A model generated the notes under the pieces. That model was not told the DNA's origin, did no database searches, and saw only the letters and a program-made list of their open reading frames with translations. Shown here in pieces: positions 1 to 6,863 of a DNA stretch of 8,602 nucleotides. Source of the DNA: Faecalicatena sp. (GTDB lineage Bacteria; Bacillota; Clostridia; Lachnospirales; Lachnospiraceae); contig VSNK01000241.1 of the NCBI GenBank assembly GCA_009774255.1, positions 1 to 8,602 on the forward strand, given 5' to 3'. The stretch's first letter is position 1; each line of letters begins with the position of its first letter. Both the position numbers and the translations under genes were made by a program.

Positions 1-27
1 TCATATGTGTAATAATAAGAAAAGTAA

Positions 28-33
28 TAAAAT
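28..33 (+). promoter_or_regulatory. Possible -10 element for the parAB operon
   Basis: TAAAAT matches the TATAAT consensus at five of six positions and sits in an AT-rich leader. It would place the transcription start near position 40, at the left edge of the 13-bp palindrome. No convincing -35 element is visible 16-18 bases upstream, and the window begins only 27 bases before it, so this is a weak call. Confidence 0.35.
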
Positions 34-36
34 ATG

Positions 37-55
37 AAACCTAACGGTTAGGTTT
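37..55. promoter_or_regulatory. 13-bp palindrome copy 1 (core 40-52), candidate ParB operator/parS site
   Basis: AAACCTAACGGTTAGGTTT is a perfect inverted repeat with 9-bp arms around a single central G. The core CCTAACGGTTAGG occurs two more times in the window (1966-1978 and 3469-3481). This copy has the longest arms and lies between the putative parA -10 and the ribosome binding site, where a bound protein could autoregulate parAB. The 13-bp odd palindrome with a central G/C resembles the layout of the RK2 KorB operator. Assignment to the ParB of this window is inference. Confidence 0.6.
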
Positions 56-74
56 TGCAAAAGGAGGAAACGGC

Positions 75-923
75 GTGGCTATTGTAATAGGGGATTATAA
101 CAGAAAAGGGGGCGTGGGAAAGACCAGTTCTATCATCAACCTGGCAGCCGAATTTGCATTAGCGGGGAAAAGGGTTCTGTTGATTGACGGGGATTCCCAA
201 ATCAATCTGACTCAGTTCTTCTATGAAGACAATGAAGATATTCTGGAGAACGGAAGAGTAAAAGAAGGGATTGATACACTTTATAATTTGTTGGAGGAAG
301 ATCTGAATATCCATAATCATATCAGAACCTGTGAATTTTCCGCCCGCAGGAAATGGAGGAACAAATTCAGGAAAATTAATTTAAAACTGGATATTATTCT
401 CGGAAGCGGGGATATGGATTATTACAGCGGAACCGACATGAATCTTCTGAAACGCAAACTTGATATGTTGGATGGATATTATGATTATATATTTATAGAC
501 TTTCCGCCCGCACATAATATGGTGACAATGACCTACCTGGTAGCCTGCGATTATGTAATTGTTCCTCTGCATCTCGCCAAGAACACCAGTACGCATGGAT
601 ATGAAGACGTCATTGACAGGTGCCGCGAAGCGCGGGAAGAATATGGGAACAAGAGACTGCAGGTACTGGGGTTGTTTTATATCAGTACACAATTATATAA
701 AGGAGATCAGAAAGCCTTATATGAATACAGCATGGAGGATGAAACAAGGACTTCCATGCGGTTGTTTCGGACAACGATCCGCCACGATTATTCGAGTATG
801 CAGATTAGTGAGTGGGAGAAAAGGCCGCTTTGCATCAGCTGTGGAAGCAGTGAGATCGCAAAGGATTATAAAATGCTGATGAAGGAGATGGAGGAGAGAA
901 TTCAGGAAGAAAGGGGAATATAA
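75..923 (+). CDS. parA: ParA-family partition ATPase
   Basis: This is a 282-aa P-loop ATPase of the ParA/Soj/MinD superfamily. It would bind nucleoid DNA as an ATP dimer and move or position the element together with its ParB partner. The deviant Walker A motif KGGVGKTSS (residues 11-19) carries both the signature lysine K11 and the catalytic lysine K16. The A' box LLIDGDSQ lies at 35-42, and the Walker B strand YIFIDFPPA lies around 138-146 with D142. The length and the lack of an N-terminal helix-turn-helix domain fit the short ParA type, which does not itself bind an operator. The start is a GTG preceded by AGGAGG at 62-67 with 7 bases of spacing. The stop codon abuts the parB ATG without a gap, indicating a coupled operon. 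The palindrome at 37-55 in the leader suggests repression by ParB. Family assignment is firm; the partition role is inferred from the pairing with parB. Confidence 0.95.
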   Translation: MAIVIGDYNRKGGVGKTSSIINLAAEFALAGKRVLLIDGDSQINLTQFFYEDNEDILENGRVKEGIDTLYNLLEEDLNIHNHIRTCEFSARRKWRNKFRKINLKLDIILGSGDMDYYSGTDMNLLKRKLDMLDGYYDYIFIDFPPAHNMVTMTYLVACDYVIVPLHLAKNTSTHGYEDVIDRCREAREEYGNKRLQVLGLFYISTQLYKGDQKALYEYSMEDETRTSMRLFRTTIRHDYSSMQISEWEKRPLCISCGSSEIAKDYKMLMKEMEERIQEERGI

Positions 924-1970
924 ATGGCAAAGAGGAGTTTGGCAAGCCAGGCGCTTACAAAACGTAATACGATGCAGAAAGCAGCAAGTAAATCGGAGGA
1001 TTTCCAGAAAGAGATAACGGATGAAACGAATGTAAATGAACTTCCGGACGAAGTAAAAGAGAAGATAAGGTATCTGGAAGATAACATGCTGGAGGATGAT
1101 CCTTATAATCTTGAAATATACGGTGAATCTGAAGTAGAAATGCTGTCCCGATCCATGAAGGATTATGGCTTCCAGGGAATCATCCTGGCATATCCGCATG
1201 AAGGGAAATACAGGATAGAATCCGGGCACCGCAGGAGAGAAGCGGGGCGGCTGGCGGGTATTGATAAATACCCGGTTCTGGTTACAGAAGCACCAAAAGA
1301 GGAATGGGAGAGAAGGATGCGGCTGTTCCTTGGCAACCTGCATGGCAGGAAGGAAAAGCCAATGATTCTGGCAAGACTTGCCCAGGGACTTTTTGAGGCC
1401 CATGAAATGGAGATTAAGCATAAGAAAAGGGAAGGGCTGCTCAAAGAAGGGGAGATAACGGCAATTAATGAACTGGTTGCTATTGACATGGAACTGGATA
1501 TCAAATCCGTTGAAAAGTACCGGGCGCTTTTGAAACTGATACCGGAGCTGCAGACAATGGCAGATTCGGAGGTTTATTCCTGGTCCGGACTTTCCAGTGC
1601 AAGTACATTGAATGAAGAGAAACAGAGAAGCCTTGCAGAGATGATACGGAAGCAGACGGAAAAAGAAGGGGCTGAAAGTGTAAAAAAGGTTCGGATTTTA
1701 GAAATGATCAGTAATCTGAAATTAGAACAGCTTTCATCCGATGTGAAATCTGCTGTTGGAAGAGGTGAAAAGCCAGAGCAAAAAACGGGTGTGCGCGTCA
1801 GGCGTAAAAACGGGACTAAAATAATCATGAAGTGTGCGAAGAGCCTCCATGAGGTATTAGATGAGGAGTCTTTAATCAAGGACAACGAAGTCTCGGTGGT
1901 TATCGAAACGCTGGAAGGGCTGAAAAAGAGCATTGACGAGAAGATTGATGCGTTAAAAATGGAAACCTAA
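924..1970 (+). CDS. parB: ParB/KorB-like partition protein
   Basis: This 348-aa protein belongs to the ParB/Spo0J/KorB family and would bind the centromere-like site and stimulate the ParA ATPase. An N-terminal basic, polar segment (1-60) is followed by the ParB nuclease-fold/CTPase domain at about 60-125, with the box II signature ESGHRRREAGRLAG at 99-112. A helical region at about 140-215 (IKSVEKYRALLKLIPEL at 193-209) corresponds to the KorB-type helix-turn-helix domain. A charged region follows, then a C-terminal segment (290-348) with a basic RVRRKNGTK patch and a possible dimerisation helix. The ATG directly follows the parA TAA, and a purine-rich GGAAGAAAGGGG just upstream serves as ribosome binding site. 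The stop codon TAA is embedded in copy 2 of the 13-bp palindrome, so ParB may bind at the end of its own gene. The family is clear; DNA target specificity is inferred. Confidence 0.92.
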   Translation: MAKRSLASQALTKRNTMQKAASKSEDFQKEITDETNVNELPDEVKEKIRYLEDNMLEDDPYNLEIYGESEVEMLSRSMKDYGFQGIILAYPHEGKYRIESGHRRREAGRLAGIDKYPVLVTEAPKEEWERRMRLFLGNLHGRKEKPMILARLAQGLFEAHEMEIKHKKREGLLKEGEITAINELVAIDMELDIKSVEKYRALLKLIPELQTMADSEVYSWSGLSSASTLNEEKQRSLAEMIRKQTEKEGAESVKKVRILEMISNLKLEQLSSDVKSAVGRGEKPEQKTGVRVRRKNGTKIIMKCAKSLHEVLDEESLIKDNEVSVVIETLEGLKKSIDEKIDALKMET

Positions 1971-1978
1971 CGGTTAGG
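1966..1978. promoter_or_regulatory. 13-bp palindrome copy 2, overlapping the parB stop codon
   Basis: CCTAACGGTTAGG has perfect 6-bp arms around a central G and is identical to the cores at 40-52 and 3469-3481. The left flank GAAA is also shared with copy 1, but the right flank differs, so the longer 9-bp arms of copy 1 are not kept. The TAA of parB occupies positions 1968-1970 inside it. It is a candidate ParB-binding site; alternatively it could be a border repeat of a gene cassette. Confidence 0.6.
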
Positions 1979-1983
1979 GTCTG

Positions 1984-2006
1984 AGAGGATGGGTACACCA
2001 TCCTCT
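1984..2006 (+). terminator. Hairpin terminator after parAB
   Basis: AGAGGATGG and CCATCCTCT form a perfect 9-bp stem with a 5-base loop (GTACA), followed on the plus strand by ATTTTA. It starts 14 bases after the parB stop and ends 4 bases before the stop of the convergent primase-like gene, exactly where a shared terminator is expected. The T run is short, so termination may be modest. No T run follows the hairpin on the minus strand. Confidence 0.7.
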
Positions 2007-2009
2007 ATT

Positions 2010-3200
2010 TTAAACTGGAAATACCTGAGGCTTTACCCCAAGTACCAGAATGTCATCTAATCCTTTTCCGAAACCTGGATTCCAGTTGCCGATATACGTA
2101 TGAAATGAATGATTTTTTAAAAGTTCTACTAATTTTTTTTCATGCCGAAGGACATGCTCATTAACATTTTTATCGGCGTCATAGGCAACAACCGCACTTT
2201 TGCATCCCAGAGTTTTCAAAAAATCAAGAACGGATCTACCGGATTTGTCCGTTTTGTTTAATTTGGCATGCGAATTTACACCGGGAAGCGAGATTACAAT
2301 GCAACGCAGAAAATAGTTTGCGACGATTGCTTTTTTCTCACCCTCTGTAATATAGCATACGCCAGGGTCATCTGTGGAAGGGTGAAAATAGAACCCGATA
2401 TGGCTACCGGCCCGGCAGCCATTAAGATATTCATTCGAAAGAATGTTATTGCTATCTTTTGAAGGGTAAAATGAAGAAAAGTTTTTATACTTATCCTTTT
2501 CCTTCCCTTTCTCATCTTTTCCTGGATGGTCGAGGCGCAGCCGGATACGGTACAACATTCCGTCGGTATCATAGATAGGTATCAGCATTCCGGGGTGTCC
2601 TGTGAAAGTCCACTGAAGATCAGCCTCCTGATAAAAACCAGGAACTCCCTTCAGGTTTTTGTGTTTTTTCAGCAAAAGCTGGCAAATCCTGTGCCGTTCC
2701 ACATGGTCGCTGTAGAACCCTTTGGCGCTGTCAAACTTTCTTGGCAAAGACAGGGAACGTATAAAACTATCTCTGATTAAATCCTTTGGCCATCCCTCGG
2801 ATCGCAATCCTGCATAGTGCTTCTTTGATAAGCAAAGCAGATTCATGAAATCTGTATAAATTAAATCCAGATCGTTGTTAGGCAGAGGAATGGTCCCATA
2901 GTCGGCTGGTGGGGCAGGGGCTTCCTGTGCGGGACGATAGGTGTAACCAAAAGGCTTTTCAGATACCCGGCCTCTTTTCTCGATATCAGAATAAAGGCAT
3001 GAACTGTCAGGAAGCTCCTTTATGTAGTAGTAGGTTTTGCCGTTGACTGGACTCTGTGCTTCGGGAGATTGGATTCTCCGGCAGACGTAAAGAAGCTGTC
3101 CGGGATAAGCGGCATTGTCCGGTATGAGAATGCTGCACCAGTCGGGTTTGCCGCAAATTGGACAAGGTTCTGCTTTAGAGACATTACGAAATGTACCCAT
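2010..3200 (-). CDS. Zinc-finger/TOPRIM primase-like protein (DUF3854-like)
   Basis: From the ATG at 3200 this is a 396-aa protein. An N-terminal zinc-ribbon-like motif CPICGKPDWC (C13, C16, C22) with a further cysteine at 40 resembles DNA-primase zinc domains. A middle region with GVPGFY (185-190) and GHPGMLIPIYDTDG (201-214) matches the strand pattern that precedes TOPRIM domains in primase-like proteins. The C-terminal TOPRIM domain has the glutamate motif YITEGEKKA (283-291, E286), the DxD motif VVAYDADK (337-344, D341 and D343) and a later KGLDD (379-383). It probably acts in replication or second-strand synthesis of the element. No helicase domain is visible. A TTG-initiated form reaching 3236 is possible, but the ATG at 3198-3200 has GGGAGG 5 bases upstream and is preferred. 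The gene is convergent with parAB. It has its own promoter region (3231-3286) separate from the transfer operon. Catalytic activity is inferred. Confidence 0.8.
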   Translation of the reverse strand: MGTFRNVSKAEPCPICGKPDWCSILIPDNAAYPGQLLYVCRRIQSPEAQSPVNGKTYYYIKELPDSSCLYSDIEKRGRVSEKPFGYTYRPAQEAPAPPADYGTIPLPNNDLDLIYTDFMNLLCLSKKHYAGLRSEGWPKDLIRDSFIRSLSLPRKFDSAKGFYSDHVERHRICQLLLKKHKNLKGVPGFYQEADLQWTFTGHPGMLIPIYDTDGMLYRIRLRLDHPGKDEKGKEKDKYKNFSSFYPSKDSNNILSNEYLNGCRAGSHIGFYFHPSTDDPGVCYITEGEKKAIVANYFLRCIVISLPGVNSHAKLNKTDKSGRSVLDFLKTLGCKSAVVAYDADKNVNEHVLRHEKKLVELLKNHSFHTYIGNWNPGFGKGLDDILVLGVKPQVFPV

Positions 3201-3205
3201 ATATA

Positions 3206-3211
3206 CCTCCC
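3206..3211 (-). promoter_or_regulatory. Ribosome binding site fixing the start of the TOPRIM gene
   Basis: GGGAGG on the minus strand lies 5 bases before the ATG at 3198-3200. The upstream in-frame TTG at 3234-3236 has no comparable site. This supports the shorter 396-aa protein. Confidence 0.8.
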
Positions 3212-3230
3212 ATGGCTTTATAGCCTGTGG

Positions 3231-3286
3231 CTGCAAATGCAGTCACAATGGATCATATCAACCTGTAATATGACTGCATAATGCAG
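3231..3286 (-). promoter_or_regulatory. Promoter of the TOPRIM gene flanked by paired palindromes
   Basis: On the minus strand TGATATGAT (3260-3252) is an extended -10 element, placing transcription start near 3245, about 45 bases before the ATG. The -35 region is poor. Two similar palindromes bracket it: CTGCATAATGCAG at 3274-3286 (over the -35 region) and CTGCAAATGCAG at 3231-3242 (just after the start). In addition ATGCAGTCA at 3237-3245 and TGACTGCAT at 3271-3279 form a perfect 9-bp inverted repeat with 25 bases between. This is the arrangement expected of a dimeric repressor with two operators around one promoter. The regulator is not identified. Confidence 0.55.
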
Positions 3287-3468
3287 AAATGGTGGAAGAT
3301 GGACAAAAGCCCCGGTTCCATCCTGGCATAAAGCAAAAAATAAATTTTAAAAATCATACCATAATAACATGGCATATATTAATGTGAAAAGTATAAAGCG
3401 TAAAGGAACAAAAATAATAAGACAAATTCTTAGTGAACAATACAAATCCGATAATTTTGCTGTGAAAC
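3287..3468. other. AT-rich intergenic stretch between the TOPRIM gene promoter and palindrome copy 3
   Basis: Apart from the doubtful small ORF, this stretch holds no recognised gene. It contains a markedly A/T-rich segment around 3333-3420, with long A and T runs at about 3335-3353. The T4CP operon runs into it from the right, and no strong terminator hairpin with a T run is visible. It could hold a DNA-unwinding element, but no iterons or DnaA-box cluster were recognised. Confidence 0.4.
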
Positions 3469-3473
3469 CCTAA
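3369..3473 (+). CDS. Doubtful 34-codon ORF ending in palindrome copy 3
   Basis: An ATG at 3369 opens a 34-codon lysine-rich reading frame (MAYINVKSIKRKGTK...) that ends with TAA at 3471-3473. The only plus-strand reading of note in this intergenic region, it lacks any Shine-Dalgarno match, and in-frame stops precede it at 3348-3350. Its stop lies in copy 3 of the 13-bp palindrome in the same register as the parB stop in copy 2. It could be a small protein, the degraded tail of a lost gene, or chance. I recognise no family. Confidence 0.2.
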   Translation: MAYINVKSIKRKGTKIIRQILSEQYKSDNFAVKP

Positions 3474-3481
3474 CGGTTAGG
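3469..3481. promoter_or_regulatory. 13-bp palindrome copy 3, at the 3' end of the transfer operon
   Basis: The core CCTAACGGTTAGG is identical to copies 1 and 2 and continues into TTTT on the right as in copy 1. The left flank GAAACC is shared but carries one extra C, which breaks the extension of the arms. It lies 9 bases past the stop of the 334-aa gene. It is probably a protein-binding site; as an RNA hairpin the stem would be short and a weak terminator. Confidence 0.6.
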
Positions 3482-3490
3482 TTTTCCCTT

Positions 3491-4495
3491 TTATCCATGG
3501 CAAAGGGAAGCAGCCATTCCTAAAGCCATCTTGCTGATTTTACATCTTCCGGAGTCTTCTTCGATTTCGCATTGGTATAATGCATCAAACAACGGTTGAA
3601 CCAGTACGTTTGTATCCAAAGTAAAATAAAGTGGATACAACGAATCTGTAATGCCTGTTTTACCCGACATATATAGCTTGCGAATTTGGAGATAAACTGG
3701 GGGAATATCAGAGATACTCTCTAACAGAAGCAAAATCATATGACAAGGATATTCCTCTTTGTGCCGGTCAAGCCAGCAAAAGAGCAGGCGGCTGCGAAGA
3801 ACGATATCAGCATAATTGTCCCCGTTATCCCTTCCGCATAAAAGAAACAAATGAACAGCAGGAGAGGGGCAGTCTCCCTGGCTGGCGGAATAACGGATGT
3901 ATGCATCCAGAAGGAGCGGATGGGAGCCAATCTGTTTATGCAGATTAAAAAGAATCTTTTTTACGGAATCACGATAGGATGCCTGAAAACGAATCACAAG
4001 CTGTGCGGCTGCCATCAACTCAATGATCCGGTAAGCAGGCAATGTCTGGCCGGAGATATATGGGACTTCCATAAGGGAAGAAATATAACTGCGCGCTCCG
4101 GGGGATAAGGAATAAAACCGTAAAGGGGAAACAATCTGACGGGCGCTGCCCTCGCCGTCAGTCTGCATACAGATGGAATGCTTAAGGAGAATTCCGGCGT
4201 CTGACAGCTTTTTCAAATTTCTTTTGTAATCTTGTTTTCGGTAATTTTCCGGAAGGGTGTGGTTTAATGCATAGTTCAGGTTGTGGGTGTTGACATAGCA
4301 GTAGGTTCGGAGAAGCTTCAGGATTTCAAAGTCAACAGGATTTAACAACCCTTTTAATGCAAGGGTGTCGATTTCGGTGTGTGAGCAGTTTTTGTTCCTG
4401 TTTTCAATCTGTATTTGGTATCCTTCTTGAAAATGAAATGGACTGTGGGTCATAAAGGCGTCGGTTTTATAATTTTTTTGTTTTTGTATTGCCAT
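3491..4495 (-). CDS. Winged-helix protein, possible degenerate replication-relaxation relative
   Basis: This 334-aa protein has a predicted winged helix at about 51-140. Helices around NPVDFEILKLLRTYCYV (52-68) and YKRNLKKLSDAGILL (90-104) lead into a wing-like strand LRFYSLSPGARSYI (125-138). The same pattern (helix, recognition helix ending in DAGIL/KDGLI, then YSL/YFL and a glycine-containing turn) is seen in the 519-aa protein upstream in the operon. The following region (154-246), with an LLLDAYI strand, may correspond to the nuclease-like core of that protein, but the acidic residues are not clearly kept. The ATG has AGGAGG at 4501-4506 with 5 bases of spacing. The gene starts 25 bases after the coupling-protein stop, so it is the third gene of the operon. 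It might be a DNA-binding relaxosome accessory or a regulator. No family is recognised with certainty. Confidence 0.7.
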   Translation of the reverse strand: MAIQKQKNYKTDAFMTHSPFHFQEGYQIQIENRNKNCSHTEIDTLALKGLLNPVDFEILKLLRTYCYVNTHNLNYALNHTLPENYRKQDYKRNLKKLSDAGILLKHSICMQTDGEGSARQIVSPLRFYSLSPGARSYISSLMEVPYISGQTLPAYRIIELMAAAQLVIRFQASYRDSVKKILFNLHKQIGSHPLLLDAYIRYSASQGDCPSPAVHLFLLCGRDNGDNYADIVLRSRLLFCWLDRHKEEYPCHMILLLLESISDIPPVYLQIRKLYMSGKTGITDSLYPLYFTLDTNVLVQPLFDALYQCEIEEDSGRCKISKMALGMAASLCHG

Positions 4496-4520
4496 AATAT
4501 CCTCCTATATCAGGGTGTAA

Positions 4521-6863
4521 TCAGAATAGACCGTCTAAAGATTCGCTGCCATCGGGTACAGGCGGCCGGGATTCCTGCGCCTGGGAAGGGGACGGCATTT
4601 GTGGCGCTGCACCGCGTCTGGTTTCGGAAGAATCAAAATCATAACAACGGTATTCAGAAATAAGTTCTCTCCCTGAAAATGCAGCACAGCTGTTTTCGGC
4701 TAAGGATGAAGCGGGGCTGGCAGAAGAGGCAGGACCGGTATATGGCCTGAAAATTTCAGCAGAGAAAGCCTCTCTTTTTTGGGGAGACCAGTCTTCAGGC
4801 TTTAAAAATTCGACTCTTGCATGCAATGGCGGGAGCGGACGGCCATTCTTGGTGGTAAAAAGAGTGATTTCCTGAAAATCCTTCATACGGATATCTGTCT
4901 CCTCCACCAGATTTTTCTGCGTACATGTCTCTCTTGAAGAATAAGAGAGAGAAGGCGAATCATCTGACAGGGCTGTCTCAGAAACGGTTGACTGTTCCTC
5001 CACCTCATCATGGATTCCTGCCATTGCAGAAAATACTTCCATATCTGACAGTGAAGAACGGCCGAATACAAAAATATGGGCGCAGCCTAAGATCACGCCT
5101 TTCAGATACTTTGTGATTTCGTTTTTCTCAAACTGGTCTAAAGTCTGGATTGCACAGAACATGGCTACACGGAATTTCCTGAATAAGGAGAAATTTTTCT
5201 CCAGAGAACTGTGGATCAGCACAGGAAGCTCGTCAACATAGAAGAAGTGCGGAATCCTTGTTTTTTCTGTTCCTGGGCGGGACAATACCGCATTGTTGAA
5301 TGAAAGCAGGAAAAACAGGCCGAATGCAATCGCGTTGCTGTCACCGGAGGCGAGGTCGTAGTTGCAGACTGTAATCTCCCCGTTTTCAAGAATCTGGTCA
5401 AAGTCAATGGAGGCTTGCGCGCAGTAGACGTCTTTGCTTTCTGGCATCAGTAAAAACTCATTGATGATATTCCTGGTACCGCGGCTCTGATCCTCCATCT
5501 TTGGACGGCCTTTCCCAAGGAGGTCCTCCCGGATATATTGGGAGATAAAGGAATAACGCTTCTGCTCCCTGTCAAGCTCGTCCAGTTTGCTCACATAAGG
5601 CGGCAGGAGGTCGAAGTTGTTAATGAGCAGCTGCAGGTCGGCAGGGGTGGCCTGGCGTTTGTAAAGGACAGGAACCGTGTTCATGACAAGAATGGCCAGG
5701 TTTGCAAGCATCTGCCTGTTGAGTCCGGTGAAATAGGAATCTGCCTTCCCCTTCAGATCGGTAATTACCTGCATGACATCTGAAAAGATGACCGCTTTTT
5801 TAACAATAGCCTGATGGAGTGCATTGCCGCTTAGAGAAGGTGATATAAAAAATGGGTTCATGCCAGTCCAGTTTGGCTTGAGTGTTCCTTCAAAGGTGTG
5901 TGTTGCGTCAATTCTGTGATAGGGGATGCCGCGTGCCTCACACAGCCTGCATACGTCATCTGTCAGAGAATCCTCCGGCGCCAGAACCGTAATTCCGCAG
6001 ACCGGATACTGCATGCGGATGGATTCGGGAGAGGCGTAAGTTGCGGCAGTTTCGGTGCAGCCGTCCAGCATTGCTTCTTTGGCAGGACGAAAATCGGACA
6101 GGGAAAAATATGAGAAGGAACCGGTATAGTTATATAGGCCGTCCTCCACAAGCTTGTGCATAGCCTTTATCTGTTCCTGCTCTGCATGACAACGCATATT
6201 CAGATCGTCACGGATTGCGGGCAGAATCGTGGAAGACGTTTTTCCGGTTCCGCTGGTTCCGTCTACCAATGTATGCAGAAAACGGTCTGTTTCTGATATG
6301 GTAATACGTTTCCCGCTGCGGATGTCCCTGGCGATAGACAAAGGATACTGGATCCTTCTTTTTTCCTTTCCGGTTTGCAGATAATAGGTCAGCTTAAAGG
6401 AAAGAATAACACTGCGGCTTTTTGCGTCCCTGGCTGGGCGGAGGAAAGACTTCATCAGTATATAAAAAAGCGGCAGAAGAGGGAGCTCTGTAATCAGGCG
6501 GGCAAGAAAAAGAACCATGCCCTTTGTAAAGATTTCGTCTGTCTCAATCGCAAGAACAGAGGGAAGGAATAACCTTGATAAAAGCTGAAATACAGCTGTA
6601 ATGATTATGAGTGCTTCGTAATACAGGGTTGCAATATAGGCGGCAAGCTTAAAACGGTGATAGTTAAACGCTTCTGAAACGGTAGACAAAAGCCAGAGAA
6701 GTATCGGAAGCGTCATAGCGCAAAATCGATAAACAAAGCCGCAAGGGAGCAGTGAATAGTCGATCCGGTACAGAGCGTAGATAAACCGAAGGCTGTACGC
6801 AAGCAGATGGCAGAGGAACAGGGCATAGGCAACTGCAGGAAAAGAACGGTTTGTTTTATTCAT
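4521..6863 (-). CDS. TraG/VirD4-type conjugative coupling ATPase (T4CP)
   Basis: This 780-aa membrane ATPase would link the processed DNA to the type IV secretion channel and pump it. Four hydrophobic segments (about 10-31, 45-62, 73-97, 113-138) form the N-terminal anchor. Walker A is GTSGTGKTS (202-210, K208) and Walker B is HFFYVDELP (539-547, D544 and E545). RGTRNIINEF (461-470) and AIQTLDQF (571-578, Q573) are further conserved T4CP elements. The TraG/TraD C-terminal region with GCAHIFVFGRSS follows at 593-604. The protein is longer than typical VirD4. Two oddities account for this: about 70 residues lie between the Walker A helix and the strand ITVLAPEDSL (291-300) that normally carries a DPKGE-like motif, and a Ser/Pro-rich tail runs from about 709 to 780. 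The start ATG overlaps the TAA of the upstream gene by one base (TAATG), giving translational coupling. The family is firm; transfer function in this element is inferred. Confidence 0.92.
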   Translation of the reverse strand: MNKTNRSFPAVAYALFLCHLLAYSLRFIYALYRIDYSLLPCGFVYRFCAMTLPILLWLLSTVSEAFNYHRFKLAAYIATLYYEALIIITAVFQLLSRLFLPSVLAIETDEIFTKGMVLFLARLITELPLLPLFYILMKSFLRPARDAKSRSVILSFKLTYYLQTGKEKRRIQYPLSIARDIRSGKRITISETDRFLHTLVDGTSGTGKTSSTILPAIRDDLNMRCHAEQEQIKAMHKLVEDGLYNYTGSFSYFSLSDFRPAKEAMLDGCTETAATYASPESIRMQYPVCGITVLAPEDSLTDDVCRLCEARGIPYHRIDATHTFEGTLKPNWTGMNPFFISPSLSGNALHQAIVKKAVIFSDVMQVITDLKGKADSYFTGLNRQMLANLAILVMNTVPVLYKRQATPADLQLLINNFDLLPPYVSKLDELDREQKRYSFISQYIREDLLGKGRPKMEDQSRGTRNIINEFLLMPESKDVYCAQASIDFDQILENGEITVCNYDLASGDSNAIAFGLFFLLSFNNAVLSRPGTEKTRIPHFFYVDELPVLIHSSLEKNFSLFRKFRVAMFCAIQTLDQFEKNEITKYLKGVILGCAHIFVFGRSSLSDMEVFSAMAGIHDEVEEQSTVSETALSDDSPSLSYSSRETCTQKNLVEETDIRMKDFQEITLFTTKNGRPLPPLHARVEFLKPEDWSPQKREAFSAEIFRPYTGPASSASPASSLAENSCAAFSGRELISEYRCYDFDSSETRRGAAPQMPSPSQAQESRPPVPDGSESLDGLF

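Noticed and set aside
717..1504. Long minus-strand reading frames of 234 and 113 codons opposite parA and parB
   Set aside because: They lie entirely antisense to two well-supported genes, have low-complexity compositions rich in Leu, Phe and Ser, and show no ribosome binding site or family motif.
3201..3236. TTG start that lengthens the TOPRIM protein by 12 residues
   Set aside because: The ATG at 3198-3200 has a GGGAGG site at ideal spacing and begins just before the zinc motif. The extension also runs into the region of the promoter-proximal palindrome.
40..3481. Telomere-like TTAGG/CCTAA repeats
   Set aside because: The similarity to telomeric units comes only from the palindromic 13-mer. 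There is no tandem array.
3469..3481. Palindrome copy 3 as a rho-independent terminator of the transfer operon
   Set aside because: An odd 13-bp palindrome leaves almost no loop, the usable stem is short and AT-rich, and no T run follows on the minus strand. A DNA-binding site explains it better.
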